Counted from the first letter of the stretch, positions 48,152-59,249 are shown. The stretch is DNA of 64,000 nucleotides from Atopsyche davidsoni (GCA_022113835.1 JAILWY010000022.1:6386001-6450000), one strand, 5' to 3'. Notes: a model not told the origin generated them from the sequence alone. Numbers and translations: made by a program.

Positions 48152-50290
48152 CTTTCAGGAGCTGTAATGGGTCTCAATGTGCGCATGAGGAGGTCAGCGG
48201 TTGAGCCACACAGCCGGTGAGGCTGTAGTGCTCGGTTCAGCGCTCCCAGAATCTGTTCCCAGCCGGCACACCAGTCCCCGAGGTCCTGCACAATTTAGCA
48301 TAATCAGAAGGTTAAAAAAAAACAATCAAAAGCATACTAATAAAAGTGTCATAGACATATTTATAGACTGAATACATGAAAAAATAAATTGTAGTGGCCA
48401 TTCTTAATGATGTTAGGTAATCATTGTGCCCAACAATCAATATGATTATTTGGATGAAGGTCAACTCATATTCTATTTTGATATATTTTCAACGAGTATC
48501 ATATGTGAAACTAGTCAGTGAGCTAATTGTAGGGCTGAAATCATGTTTAACGGGAATAGTCTGCATGCACTCTTCAAGACAAGGGAGGGCGCCAAGGCCG
48601 GCAGGGCCAGCGCCCACGCGCCTGCCCATGGATGCGGCAGAACAGAGCAGAGCCATTGCCAGTGCCCTCACCAGCCGCGAGCACAGTGACGGATACACAC
48701 TCTCATCCAGTAAAGAACCTGAAAAGCACACATTTGTCATTTAACTATTCAATCAAATGTATTATGCCGGCCTGGTTTAAGCTAAATCATATATTTTTAT
48801 AATTTTGTGAACTTTTATCACTTATTAAACATGTTTCAATTTACAATTAATCAATAATAGTAAAAAAAAACACTCCAAATTACAATAACACTACAAAATT
48901 AAGTTGATTTGATATGACTATTTGATTACATTATATAATTTTTGAGTTTGTTTGTGTTATTCAATAGTGCCTATATTAATTATGCATTTATACTTTATTT
49001 TTTATTTATTTAATGAATAAAATAAAACACACACGATATGTTTAATATTAAGAGTATATTGCCATAATAAAAAGGAATGTCTCTAAAGACATTTGTCAGC
49101 AAATTATAAGATAAACACTAGTGAAAAGCAGATTAAAACTAATACAAGCAAGCATCCATCCTCTAGTTGATATATAAAGTGAATGTATGTAGTACTATAG
49201 GGTACAATAGTATCATCTGTAAACTAAGTAGGTTACATACCTGCAAGCTCACGTCAGGGCAGTACCCAGTGATGCAGAGGCATAGTCCCAGGCGGCAGCA
49301 GCGGCAGCCAGGCGAGGCACAAGCTCAGTTTCTGGGGCAGAACGTTTCCTGTCCAGGACTCCAGCAACTCTTTCATGGGACCAGAGCTGCGCGACTCACA
49401 AGTGCCGAATCACATTAAATATTGGATACTGATTTTGTGTTATCAGGCTACACGACATTTTTACGACCTTTAATTCGATTTTTTAACATCCTGCACGTAG
49501 AAAAAAATGTTAATAAAGTACTATCTCCGCGGCTCGCGTGACAGCTTGCAGCCAAGAATCCCGGGAAGTCCTGCAGGGCTGTGCAGTGAGCAGCGGACGC
49601 GTCGGTCCTGTCAGTGATTTATGACACTTTCTAAAAAGAGTTTAAATATAAACCAACAGATGTCGCTAGGTAATATCTGAATTAGACATCTATTGAGGAA
49701 TGAACGAATTTTTATAAATCATAAAATAGTAAAAATGTACAGATTCCTTCTATTTGCTTGGAATTTCTCATTTTTTAAAACAAATATCATCAAAATCCAA
49801 CAGATGTCGCTAAGCAAAATTTTATTTAGACATCCATTGAGGAATGAACGAATTTTTATAAATAAAAAAAAAGCTAAAATGTACAATTCCTTCTATAGGC
49901 TTCAAAAACCAACAGATGTCGCTAGGCAATATCTTAATTAGACATCTATTGAGGAATGAACGAATTTTTATAAATATAAAAAAAGATAAAATGTACAGAT
50001 TCCTTCTATAGGCTTCAAAAACCAACAGATGTCGCTATGCACAACTTTTAGTGAAAATTACGATGCAATTTTGTATTATAACATATATAATTCATAGCTT
50101 TTTTTTTACATCGTGTACGTGGAAAAATGTTTGAAAAGAACTAACTCTGCGGCACCCGTGACATCTTCCAGCCAGGCCTCCCAGAAGACGTCCTGCAGGG
50201 CCTGTGCAGTGAGCAGCGAAGGCCGGCTTCGCAGCAGAGATGGCCGTCCAGCTCGCAAGCCATGCCCACATGGGACCGCCCAGCACTGCC
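48152..50290 (-). pseudogene. Unrecognised multi-exon gene cassette, copy C
   Basis: Minus-strand order: about 50,290-50,150 (ALQDVFWEAWLEDVTGAA, then GTTAGT), about 49,610-49,530, about 49,403-49,241, about 48,719-48,528 and 48,285-48,152 (WCAGWEQILGALNRALQP, open, GTATGT donor). Nearly identical to copy B, with extra lesions: the AG acceptor of the third exon has become GG (CTG to CCG on the plus strand near 49,405), and two bases are lost at the fourth-exon donor (GCTAATTG where B has GCTAACCTG). It therefore cannot splice as B might. The spacer between the first and second islands holds the CAGATGTCGCT tandem repeats. Family unknown. Confidence 0.55.
49655..50040. repeat. About three tandem CAGATGTCGCT units
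   Basis: Same repeat as at 1-125 and 32,385-32,790, with the same internal order as the 32.4-kb run. At 50,035 the sequence continues into the first cassette exon instead of into DAAM flank, so this is where the repeat of the large unit ends. Confidence 0.85.
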
Positions 50291-50399
50291 TACTCCCCTG
50301 AGCCCAGCGAGTGTTCCTCCTGACGACAGGAGATTCAACACATATATTGATATTATGTATCATTGCATTTGAAGTATACATGAAGCAAAAATATATATT

Positions 50400-52080
50400 T
50401 CAAGAAGATGTCCTGCAGAACCTGTGCAGTGAGCAGTGGACGCGCCGGTTCTATCATTGATGTTTGAAAAATCAGATGTCGTCAGGCGAATTTAAATATT
50501 TTCAAAAATATCTCTTGTGCCATGCTGCTTTGTATATACTCAAGAGCCTATTTTCATACATTAATATATATACCACGCCACTATGTAAGAGAAGCAGGCC
50601 GCAAGTCATGAAGGCAAGTAATGATGTGTCCCACTCGAAACTTCTACGGTATTTACTTTGTTCACATAAATCCTACATCATAGCGGGTTTGCTTTTCATC
50701 TATTCTCTTCAGATATTATTTTTAACAAAATGATATAAGAGTTAGATTATATACAGAACTTTCATCACTAAATATACATGTTTTTTCAATTAATAATGAA
50801 TCAATCATTGTAAATTAACACTACAAATTTGGTTGGTTTGATATGACTATTTGATTACATTGTATAAATTATGAGTTTGTTTGTGTTACTCGAGAGTGAT
50901 AGTGTCTATTTTATTTAAGCATTGATACTTAATTTTTTATTTATTTATTGAATAAAATAATATGTGTATCTATTTTATGGATCGGTCAATCAGATGCGTA
51001 TTTATTACCCATTATGGGTTTATTATATTGTTACTTATATGATTAGGCACATTAGTTCATATATAGAAGATGATTTAAAGAAACTCTCAGAAAATTATCA
51101 TCGTGATCCCACACAAATCACGATGATATTTTTCTGAGAGTTTCTTTAAATCATCTTCTATACATTGACTAATGTGCCTAATCATATTAATAAAATAATA
51201 CACACATGCGATGATTTTGATTTGATATGTATAATATTAAGAGTATATTTTCATATTAAAAAGGAATGTCTCAGATGACATTTGTCTGCAAATTATAATT
51301 TAAACACCTAGTAAAAAGCAGATTAGAACTAGAACAAGCAAGCAACCATCCTCTAGTTGATATATAAAGTTAATTTATGTAGTACAATAGTATTTTCGCC
51401 GTTGATGTTATATTGCCTGTTGATTATGGATGTTGATCAAAAGGCGTATTCGTTTATTAAGATGATGGACCAGACTGTGTTTACCGGTTTAGTGGTTACC
51501 GGTCGAGTGCCTGCGTCTCTCTACGGGGCTGGGGTTGTAGGGTTGTTGTAAAATTAGAAAGTCTCTACCTGCGGTATTTGCACTGACCGCTACAGTATCA
51601 TCAGTAAACTAAGTAGGTTACATACCAGCAAGCTCATATCAAGGCAGTACCCAGTGATGCAGAGGCATAGTCCCAGGCGGCAGCCAGGCGAGGCACAAGC
51701 GCTCCTCGCAGCAAATGCCGCAGTTCCTGGGGCAGAACGTTTCCTGTCCACGTCTCCAGCAACTCTTTCATGGGACCAGGGCTGCGCGACTCCCAAGTCC
51801 TGAAACACATTCAATATTGGATACTTATTTTGTATTATCAGTCTACATAACATTTTTACGACCTTTCATTTCAGTTTTCTCACATCGCGTAAGTGGAAAA
51901 ATTGTTAATAAAGTACTTGCCCGGCGGCTCGCCTGACAGCTTCCAGCCAGGACTCCCGGAAGATGCCCCGCAGGGCCTGTGCAGAGAGCGGCGGTGACCG
52001 GCTTTGCAGCAGACAGAGGTTCTGTCGCATCCAGCACTGCCTAAACTGAAGATGTCCTGCAGGATCTGCGCAGTGTGCAG
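50400..52080 (-). pseudogene. Decayed fourth cassette copy (D)
   Basis: The clearest part is 51,799-51,626, where the GPMKELLETWTGNVLPQEL exon is open to ...LLRGALVPRL as in copy A, with AG and GTATGT borders. First/second-exon-like remnants lie at about 50,460-50,400 and 51,990-51,917 (ALRGIFRESWLEAV-like). The fourth and fifth exons were not found between 50.5 and 51.6 kb, which instead holds a foldback element. More diverged than A-C, so probably an older copy. Confidence 0.45.
51039..51185. mobile_element. Foldback element: near-perfect ~68-bp inverted repeat
   Basis: Left arm 51,039-51,107 and right arm 51,117-51,185 are near-perfect inverse copies, separated by CCCACACAA. The outer ends are ATGATTAGGCACATTAGT and its complement. 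It would form a long hairpin as RNA or single-stranded DNA. Flanking sequence (ATCAGATGCGTATTTATTAC) is shared with a related element at 56.6 kb, so the mobile unit is larger than the hairpin. No coding frame. Confidence 0.8.
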
Positions 52081-52235
52081 CTTCTGTCAGTGATATTTGA
52101 CAGTTAAGACATCTATTGAGGCCTTGAAATATCTATTGTATATAATTTATAAAAAGGTAAATATGTACAGACTCCTTCTCTGGGCTGTTTGTCAAATTTG
52201 TCACTTTTTAAAGCAAGTTAAAACAATAATTAACA

Positions 52236-52537
52236 GATGGCGTCAAGCGTTAATTTTGATCGACTTTACAGAATGAAGTCTCATATATGTCAAATTATAA
52301 AATTGAATTTCTATAGTGAAAGTGTAGTGCGCGGGAAATTGATCAGATTAAAGAGTGACATTTATATATATTGATAGCTCTATTGAAACTAAATAGTTGA
52401 TTTTCATATATAAGTACAAGTTCATAAATATGTTACAAACAAAACACACTTCCTTTGGTTGGTTGTAGATTCAAATGATTATTTGAAGAAATATTTTTAA
52501 ACACTTTATATGTACTGAGAATATAAAATCAAATTGT
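52236..52537 (+). repeat. Third, truncated copy of the DAAM upstream flank
   Basis: GCGTTAATTTTGATCGACTT onwards matches 125-425 (and its 32.7-kb copy) with several small gaps, then diverges at a poly(A)-like run before any DAAM exon. It is preceded by a diverged CAGATG unit, repeating the same junction order as in units 1 and 2. Confidence 0.85.
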
Positions 52538-52684
52538 GTGAAAAAAAAAGTTACGTGCAAAAAATCAGCGTTGTATCTTTTACAATATTCTAAAGGGAAC
52601 CAAAAAATTTAACATACACACACACACAATGAATATTATTATAGTAGATGTTCGAAAAATACTGAATTGTGTCATTTCCCACAG

Positions 52685-52865
52685 GCCTGTTGAAATATTT
52701 TACGCTGTTGCTTTCTCGGGACAACCTGTTGATTTGTTGTCATTGGTAGCAATGACAACACCAATTATTTTGTCATTGGCAGCAATGGTAGTTCTCGCGC
52801 GTATGTGTCAAGTAAAGAAATTTCTAGGAAATCAAATTAGTGACCGTCACTCGCTTTGTGTGCAG
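52685..52865 (+). other. Possible orphan exon with a membrane-like segment
   Basis: TTCCCACAG precedes a 181-nt open segment ending CAG before GTAAAT. It reads PVEIFYAVAFSGQPVDLLSL, then a hydrophobic stretch ILSLAAMVVLARM, then a polar tail. A short internal duplication (TTGTCATTGGTAGCAATG and a near copy) lies inside. No family recognised. A frame from ATG at 52,629 is also possible. Confidence 0.28.
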
Positions 52866-52956
52866 GTAAATCTGTTTTCTTTTTTTTTCTTTTGTATCCG
52901 ATGTTTCGAGCCATGCATTTAAGCATTCAAGTGTAAACATGGTGAAAACGGCTTAC

Positions 52957-53045
52957 CTCACAACTGCTCGGTGTCCTGCTTCCCCGGCCCGGAGCAGCTT
53001 CCCGTGACTGTCGCGGTCTCCCCGTCGAGTCTCCTGTCTGAGCAA
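52957..53045. other. GC-rich exon-like island of uncertain strand
   Basis: On the minus strand it is bounded by TTGCTCAG and GTAAGC and is open in two frames. On the plus strand it reads VSCFPGPEQLPVTVAVSPSS. Neither reading matches a family that I know. It lies 0.9 kb upstream of the Sprint exons. Confidence 0.22.
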
Positions 53046-53457
53046 GTACGACAATGTCACTCGATGCTGCAAGTTTTTCTCGACATTTAATATCCTTGTT
53101 TTACAGATTTCGACGTCAAGTTTACGACTGAATTATTTTTCTTCGACTTGTTCAAATGGAATCGACCTGGATCCTAACCTCCTAACGATCCTGGATAGGA
53201 TCCTGTCAAAGAGCCGATGATACGAAATTTGTAAGAAAGCAATCATAACTATAAATGTTTGACAATAAAAAAGTCATTCGAATTATATATTTATTATATT
53301 AACTCGTAATAAATCCATTATAAATATGTTGTTGCAAGTAAGTCGGAAGATAGTAAGTCGCAAGATATTTTCTTGAAATTTGTTAGGTACTTACAGATTG
53401 TATGTCATATTATCGAATATTGATGGAAAAATGTCTAATGACAGAATTAAATATTCC

Positions 53458-53790
53458 AAATTACAACAGTCAACACAATATTTTTCCTTGGTAATTTTTA
53501 ACAAAAGTTAAATAAAAATTACCAAGACCTTAGAATAAGGTTCTTACTGTCACAATATTCTATTGACCGGTAAATATAGGCAGCAAATGCCTCACCGTAC
53601 TTCATTTTGAAATAGAACAACCAAACATTCAATGTTATTGTAATTATCCAGGCAAACAGTTGTAATTTTCTCTATCCTGTTAAGATAATTTCTTATCAAA
53701 TGTTAATTCACTACCGTACGTATAATGTAAGTGAAGAGTTTTTAACAAGAAAATGCTTAGATATTTGAAAATTTAATAATGTTGACAGAA
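53458..53790 (+). repeat. Dispersed ~320-bp repeat, copy 1 of 3
   Basis: Shares CAATATTTTTCCTT, TATAGGCAGCAAATGC, CAGGCAAACAGTTGTAATTT and GATATTTGAAAAT in order with 60,541-60,860 and 61,880-62,180. Non-coding, family unknown. Confidence 0.7.
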
Positions 53791-53803
53791 ATAATGAAAG
53801 ATA

Positions 53804-53805
<2 letters not shown>

Positions 53806-53868
<63 letters not shown>
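53806..53868. repeat. (TA)n microsatellite
   Basis: About 60 bp of TA repeats, the longest in the window. Confidence 0.95.
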
Positions 53869-53949
53869 AAACTCGGGTGTCTCCAGCTACAGAGAATGCA
53901 GAGAGATAAAGTATTTTCGACCACTCTTTAAAATAACATTGTATTTTAG

Positions 53950-54533
53950 ATGAAATCAGGTGGCAGCGGGTCTAATAGCGGCGGTCCATTGGGAGCAGAC
54001 GACTTTCTGCCGGTGCCGGTCCTCATGCAGGCCCGGCTTGGGGTGGGGCGGTGCCGAATTGGAGTCCGACCTCAAGGCCGGCTTGCTCCCCCCCGCCCGG
54101 TGAGGGGGGCTACTACCTCACTACTGTCTGTGGAGCTGTAGCTGTGCTGAAGCAGCTGGCTGCGTCTGAACAGGATAAAAATTTAGATGTGAGTGATGTG
54201 ATTATATTGAATAGTTACAATATTATATTCTTTATGTTGTAAACATTGGGTATTGGATCCATGAGTCATGATGATTGACAGTAAAAATCTTATTTTAAAC
54301 ATCTTATTTTGAATTTAAGTAAAGTAACAGTGGAGTCATTATACCGTTACATATTTGAATAAAGATGACTGATTCAGTGCTGGTTCCCGATGAAATGGCC
54401 GGTGTTTTGTGCTGCGTGTCTTTACCGTGGAGACCGGGGGCGCATGCTAGGGACCTGTGCAGGGCTCTTGCCCATCGCGCTAGAATTACCAACCCTTAGG
54501 ACTACGGACTCCTTGCACTGAGAGACGGAGAAG
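53950..54533 (+). pseudogene. spri: Sprint (RIN family) pseudogene: VPS9 and Ras-association exons
   Basis: Exon 53,950-54,188 (TTTTAG acceptor, GTGAGT donor) reads GADDFLPV, VLMQARLG, then in a second frame AELESDLKAGLLPP and in a third GGYYLTTVCGAVAVLKQL. This is the conserved C-terminal part of a VPS9 Rab5-GEF domain. Exon 54,378-54,533 (AG acceptor, GTATGT donor) reads LVPDEMAG, LCRALAHRARITNP, stop, DYGLLALRDGE: the start of the Ras-association domain that follows VPS9 in RIN proteins such as Drosophila Sprint. RIN proteins couple receptor tyrosine kinase/Ras signals to Rab5 endocytosis. Two frameshifts in the first exon and a TAG in the second (where the family has Gln) make it a pseudogene. 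It keeps an intron, so it is a genomic fragment and not a retrocopy. The SH2 and most other exons are absent. Confidence 0.82.
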
Positions 54534-55340
54534 GTATGTACTCTAAATATTTAGGTCTTAAAAATGTTTTATCCCTAGATATATTGAAAAAATATGTTAT
54601 TACTCGAGTGTCTGGAAATGACTCCCGCTATTTTATCTTTTCAACACTTACAGTAGGTATAATAAAAAACAGAGCTTTAGAAATACTTCACAAGTCGAAG
54701 CTTTCCACACAGAGTGCATCAAACAATACCTAAAGACAGGACTTTGAATTATTATCAGATTGCATATGTCAAATTTATGAATCTGAATTTTGTATTAAAA
54801 ATGCGGATCATCTTTACATAGATTATTAATATTTATTTTTACATAATATTCCTGTGTAAAAGAGGTTTTACATTTCCATTCCAGAAACATTATTAGGCGA
54901 TATCGACTGTCTACAAGATTTGCCTACAAGAGATTCAATGCCAAGATAGCCTGGTCCAAACAAGCTATCCAGTCTTACCCCTGATGTGCCGCCGACCTGC
55001 AGCTCTAACTCGAAAGACAACAATCAAAAGCAAATTTAAGCTGCCTTAGAATAGTTGGTATATTTTTAAAAGACTATATTAGTTATAGTTAGCTATATGT
55101 GCCTAGATCTGACAACCCATAGCGCATAGTTCACCTTTGAAAAAGTCTATAGGCCAAGAAAGTAATAATTAAAAATTATTTTTCTACTATCCAAATTCAG
55201 CGCGGGTCACTCATTTGATGTCTTGAATTTACAACCATCAGATTACAATAGTGATCAAGTCTTTTTAAACAGATTTTTTAGATTATAGATTCTCAAAGAG
55301 GATTTCAATCTCTGTATTTTCTCAGTATTAACATAATAAA
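54534..55340. other. No recognised gene
   Basis: AT-rich sequence. A slightly richer patch at 54,890-55,060, preceded by an AG acceptor-like site, has short open segments in different frames and no family match. Confidence 0.5.
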
Positions 55341-55360
55341 TCCTTGTTTATACGAGTTCA

Positions 55361-55768
55361 GTTACACTCGATGAGTCAACGAGCGAAGAAGAGCCGGCCG
55401 CTGAGTTAGTGACTCAAGCGACATGCACGCAGGACATGTTCAGAGCCGTGAAGTTCCTCCCGGCATGAAACGGCACTAGGACAGGCCCAGCTGACGTCCC
55501 CATTGACGCTGCAAAGATCATCCTAGTTGGACGGGTGAGTTGCTGGGTGCGATAGCACCCGACCATCCCTAGATGTTTCAGGTGCCTCGGCTACGGCCAC
55601 GCGGCGCACCAATGCAGAGGCCAGGACAAAAGCAAGCACCGCTTCACCTGTGGCCGGCTTGGACATAAGGCCAAAGAGTGCCGAAGTGCCAGACGTGCGC
55701 CACACAAGGAAAAAAAAGTGAGCACGCCCAAGGGAGCAGACAGTGCGAGGCATACGGGAGGTACCTGA
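55361..55768 (+). pseudogene. R1-clade retrotransposon relic: ORF1 C-terminus with zinc knuckles
   Basis: One reading frame with two internal stops ends in a gag-like zone. A complete CX2CX4HX4C knuckle (CFRCLGYGHAAHQC) is followed by a second knuckle that has Arg where its first Cys should be (RFTCGRLGHKAKEC). Upstream, the PADVPIDAAKIILVGRVS segment is typical of the region before the knuckles in R1/TRAS-type ORF1 nucleic-acid-binding proteins. It sits 21 bp before the ORF2 relic, in the normal element order. Confidence 0.75.
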
Positions 55769-55789
55769 ATGCCTACTGTAAGCACACCA

Positions 55790-56303
55790 ATGTCACTGCG
55801 CATCCTGCAGATTAACCTCAACCACTGAAGGGCGGCGCAGGCGCTGCTAGAGCAGAAAACGCGGGAGTTGGATTCGGACGTTTTGATCACCTCCAAGCAG
55901 CACCTCACTCCGGCAAGCGCCACACGGACGGCCGACGCGACAGGGGTGGTGGAAGTAGCCAAAGCCGGCAACACCCCCATTGAAGAGATCGGCACCATAG
56001 GGCACGGCTTCACCCGGATTCGGGTCGGAGGCATACGCGAGTACTCTTGCTACGTTTTGCCAAACGTGGCGTTTGCAGTATACGAAGCGTACCTCGCCAC
56101 GCTCGAGGAAGACATCAGGGCGAACGCAGACGAGGTTCTCCTCGCCGGCGACTTCAACGCCAGGGCCGCCGAATGGTGAGCACGGATGACGACCAAGAGA
56201 GGAGCAGCACTAGGCCAGACTAGGCCTCGTCGTGTGCAACGACGGTGCCAGCACATTCCGGAAGGGAGCATCAGATTGACGAGGACCCCTGGGGTCTCCC
56301 CTA
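55790..56303 (+). pseudogene. R1-clade retrotransposon relic: ORF2 endonuclease with internal deletion
   Basis: The frame opens MSLRILQINLNH, the usual start of R1-type endonucleases, has a stop where Cys is usual, then runs to VLLAGDFNARAAEW and a TGA. A shifted frame continues GLVVCNDGASTFRKG. It then jumps, near 56,270, to EDPWGLPYRL, which corresponds to NDPWGRAYRI about 185 residues further on in the intact-frame element at 44.1 kb. So it has nonsense changes, a frameshift and a large internal deletion. It shows the endonuclease N-terminus that the younger element lacks, and the two appear to belong to related but distinct families. Confidence 0.78.
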
Positions 56304-56642
56304 CAGGCTCTCAAATTTATTGACTTTTTAATGTTTGACTAATGTGAGTATACACAGAGGCTTTGTAATTTGTTAAAAAACAAAAATGTTATATTTTCTT
56401 GTTTTAACGAAAATCATTTTAGTATTTATACTGTATCGTGTGAGTCTCTATATACAAAGTTGTAATTTCTCAGTATTAACTTAAACAATAAATATAAAAA
56501 TGTTGTGATTAAGTTTACTACATGGATGTGATTATCTCTTATTTATAAGAATATAGAGATAAGTATCTCTTATGTATAATAATATATATATTAATGTTAT
56601 GGATCAGTCAATCAGATGCGTATTTATTACCCATTACGGGCT

Positions 56643-56757
56643 TATTATATTTACTAATGTGATCCCACACAAATCACGATGATATTTTTCTGAGAGTTTC
56701 TTTAAATCGTCTTCTATATATGAACTAATGTGCCTAATCATATTAGTAAATATAATA
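56643..56757. mobile_element. Foldback-related element with 16-bp terminal inverted repeats
   Basis: TATTATATTTACTAAT (56,643-56,658) is a perfect inverse of 56,742-56,757. The interior GTGATCCCACACAAATCACG and the following right arm match the foldback at 51.0 kb, but most of the left arm is missing. The upstream flank also matches that element. Confidence 0.7.
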
Positions 56758-56759
56758 AT

Positions 56760-58850
56760 ATAGACATAAGTATCTCTTATTTAGAAGATAATGGATATAC
56801 AATGGTTTTATAAATTATGAACTCGTTTATTTTGTTAATCAAGTATGTACCTCCAGAGTGATGATATTTTAGATTTATTTACAAAGTTTTCACAGGGTTT
56901 TTTGTTAATAGTTAACATATTTGATAATTATGGAATTTTTTATTCTATTTTAAATGTTTTTCACTTGCTAATAATAACCTAACTGTATGATAAATCAATA
57001 ATAAGTATGAAGAATTTATATTGTAGATGGTGTTTTTTTGATAATGTTATTTTTTATCAATTTAAGAAAAATATTATTTTATTGTCAACATTGAAATGTA
57101 TAGAAAACAGGGCTATCAATTTATATTTAGACTCGAATATGTTTTAATAAGCTTATAATCTATAAATTTAATTAAATAGTTAATGATTTTAATACAATAT
57201 GTTGACAGATCTATTTCTGCAAATGATATTATAGCGTAATAATCTCATGGCACTATTCTTCTTGTGATTATAGGTAGATAGCTCTGCTATGTAGCCCTGC
57301 TGCTTTAAAAAAAAAATTTTTTTTACTATTTTTAAAATGTGTAAATCAATGCTACATAGCAATATTTTGTAGAAAATACACAAAGCATTGATTACTTAGA
57401 GAATATTCGCTTTTCATAATAGTTGTATCAGGCTTAATTAATTCTAAGATTCCTATATTGACCTTTACCAATTCACTTACCCATTATATAGGAGTAAGTT
57501 TAATCATGACATTGTTTATGAGGTTTATATTACATTCCATACTAGAATCGATAAAATTCAACTAAAAAGTACACAAAGCTCTTCAAAATGAATCTCGGTT
57601 TTCAATAAAAAAAATTAATTCAGATAAAATATCAGTATATTTTTGTTCTGTGTGACATTGGATCTGCATTGTGTTTTAGATTTTTACAACATTTTTAAAG
57701 ATGACACGCTCAAGGCACTGTCCGAGGTGCAGCGTATGGAATGATTATTTGAAATTGTCGTTATTCTCAGCTAGGACGTATTTACTAGTCTCAAGTCTGT
57801 AATAATTTACTATTAAGTTAAACCAACGTGTATCTATTTATAATTTAAATAAAATTATTTCTGCTGCAGGAGGAGAATATGTTTAACCTTGGGTGATGTA
57901 TTAAAAATTAAACAACTTTTATATTGAATCTATTGTTTATATTACCCATTAGATTAGTTAGTCCTCATTTTCCCGAACCCTTCAGACAGGTATATACTTT
58001 AGCTACTTCTCATCAAAATTCTCTCTGACTTATCATCCAGATACCGCAGTCTAATGCTTGTTATAGGAGCAACTATAACCATCGAACGCCAGATCATCTT
58101 CAGATTTATTTACTTCTGACTCATATTTTCTCACCAATCCTCAAATAGCTGATAGATGAATTGTCAGAAAATCAGAGTACCAAAAAGAGTAAAGTTTATA
58201 AAATGAGTCTTCCCACCTGCAATGCTGATATTTACTAAGGAAAACCCCACGGCATGGCAAGAAAGAACGATCATATATCTGACTCTGTTCATTCGATATG
58301 TTACCCACGATTCTCAGATTTGAAAAAAACTTGAATTATTCACCAGAGTGACATGTTAAATTTATTAAATGCTTTCTTACTACGTTCAGGTTTCTCTACA
58401 GTCGATGCAAATATTGAATCCAGCTATTATTCAACCTAATGCAAAAATTATCTCCTGTAAAATGGCTACCCCGAACACGAGATCCTCAAAAAGGTATATT
58501 TAGAATAAAATAAAAAGAAGTTATACCGGCAGATTCCTAACGTGCCACAGTCCTTTCGATTTGTTATTTCCACTGAAATTTGAATTAAAAAAAATTAATC
58601 ATCCCTACTCACAATAACAAAAAAAGACGTCTCCTTTATTAGCCGCCGTCTCGAAAGACAAAATCATTTACAATTCCAAAATGACTTGATCGATCGTAAT
58701 GTAGAAACTGTGAATAAAAAAATTAACGCTTTTATTCTGACAGTAGGTAGTGAATCAAAGTAAGTTACCAATAAACTTCTGTCAAGTTATTCTGAGCACA
58801 CAACCCCAACGCATAAAACATTTCTCCCCGATTTAAAAATCAAATTATGA
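56760..58850. other. AT-rich non-coding DNA
   Basis: No recognised gene. A 50-odd-codon open stretch at about 58,600-58,762 (FISRRLERQNHLQFQND) could be a decayed transposon piece but matches nothing that I know. The stretch near 57,690-57,736 (DDTLKALSEVQRM) is too short to call. Confidence 0.5.
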
Positions 58851-58899
58851 CAATTTCAATGAAATCGCGAAAGCACGTCCATCCGCACAATGTTTATCG

Positions 58900-59249
58900 A
58901 CAAAGAAAGCACTTTGCGAACGGTCCCGGAGCCGGTCCTTTGCGAGCGTCACTTGCCGCGCTGCGTCCGAGCAGTCAGTAGCGGCCGAGACTTCCCCGCC
59001 GCTTCCAGTGAAGATTTCCCCGCCTCCTGCCAAGACTCCCGCTTCCCATTGAAGTGACCGGCGTCAGTTCCGATTATCTCGTCGCACTGGACGGTCGTGT
59101 GAGATTTGAACAGATTATCGTCTACACTGCTTTACCATCAGTGGACCGATGAATTAGATCGGCAGAGATAAATGTGATTACAAGTTTTTGCCAAGTTTAA
59201 ATATATTTTAAAAGTGTCTAAATCTAATGCGATTAAATCCGACCGTGCA
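58900..59249 (+). promoter_or_regulatory. Possible promoter and 5' untranslated region
   Basis: A CpG-containing, GC-richer island (58,910-59,100) in otherwise AT-rich DNA precedes an ATG exon at 59,250. An insect initiator-like TCAGT lies at 58,975-58,979 in GCAGTCAGTAGC. No clear TATA box or DPE was seen. This is inference from position and composition. Confidence 0.3.

Noticed and set aside
58600..58762. Open stretch FISRRLERQNHLQFQND resembling transposon protein
   Set aside because: No family could be named from the sequence, and there are no neighbouring motifs or terminal repeats.
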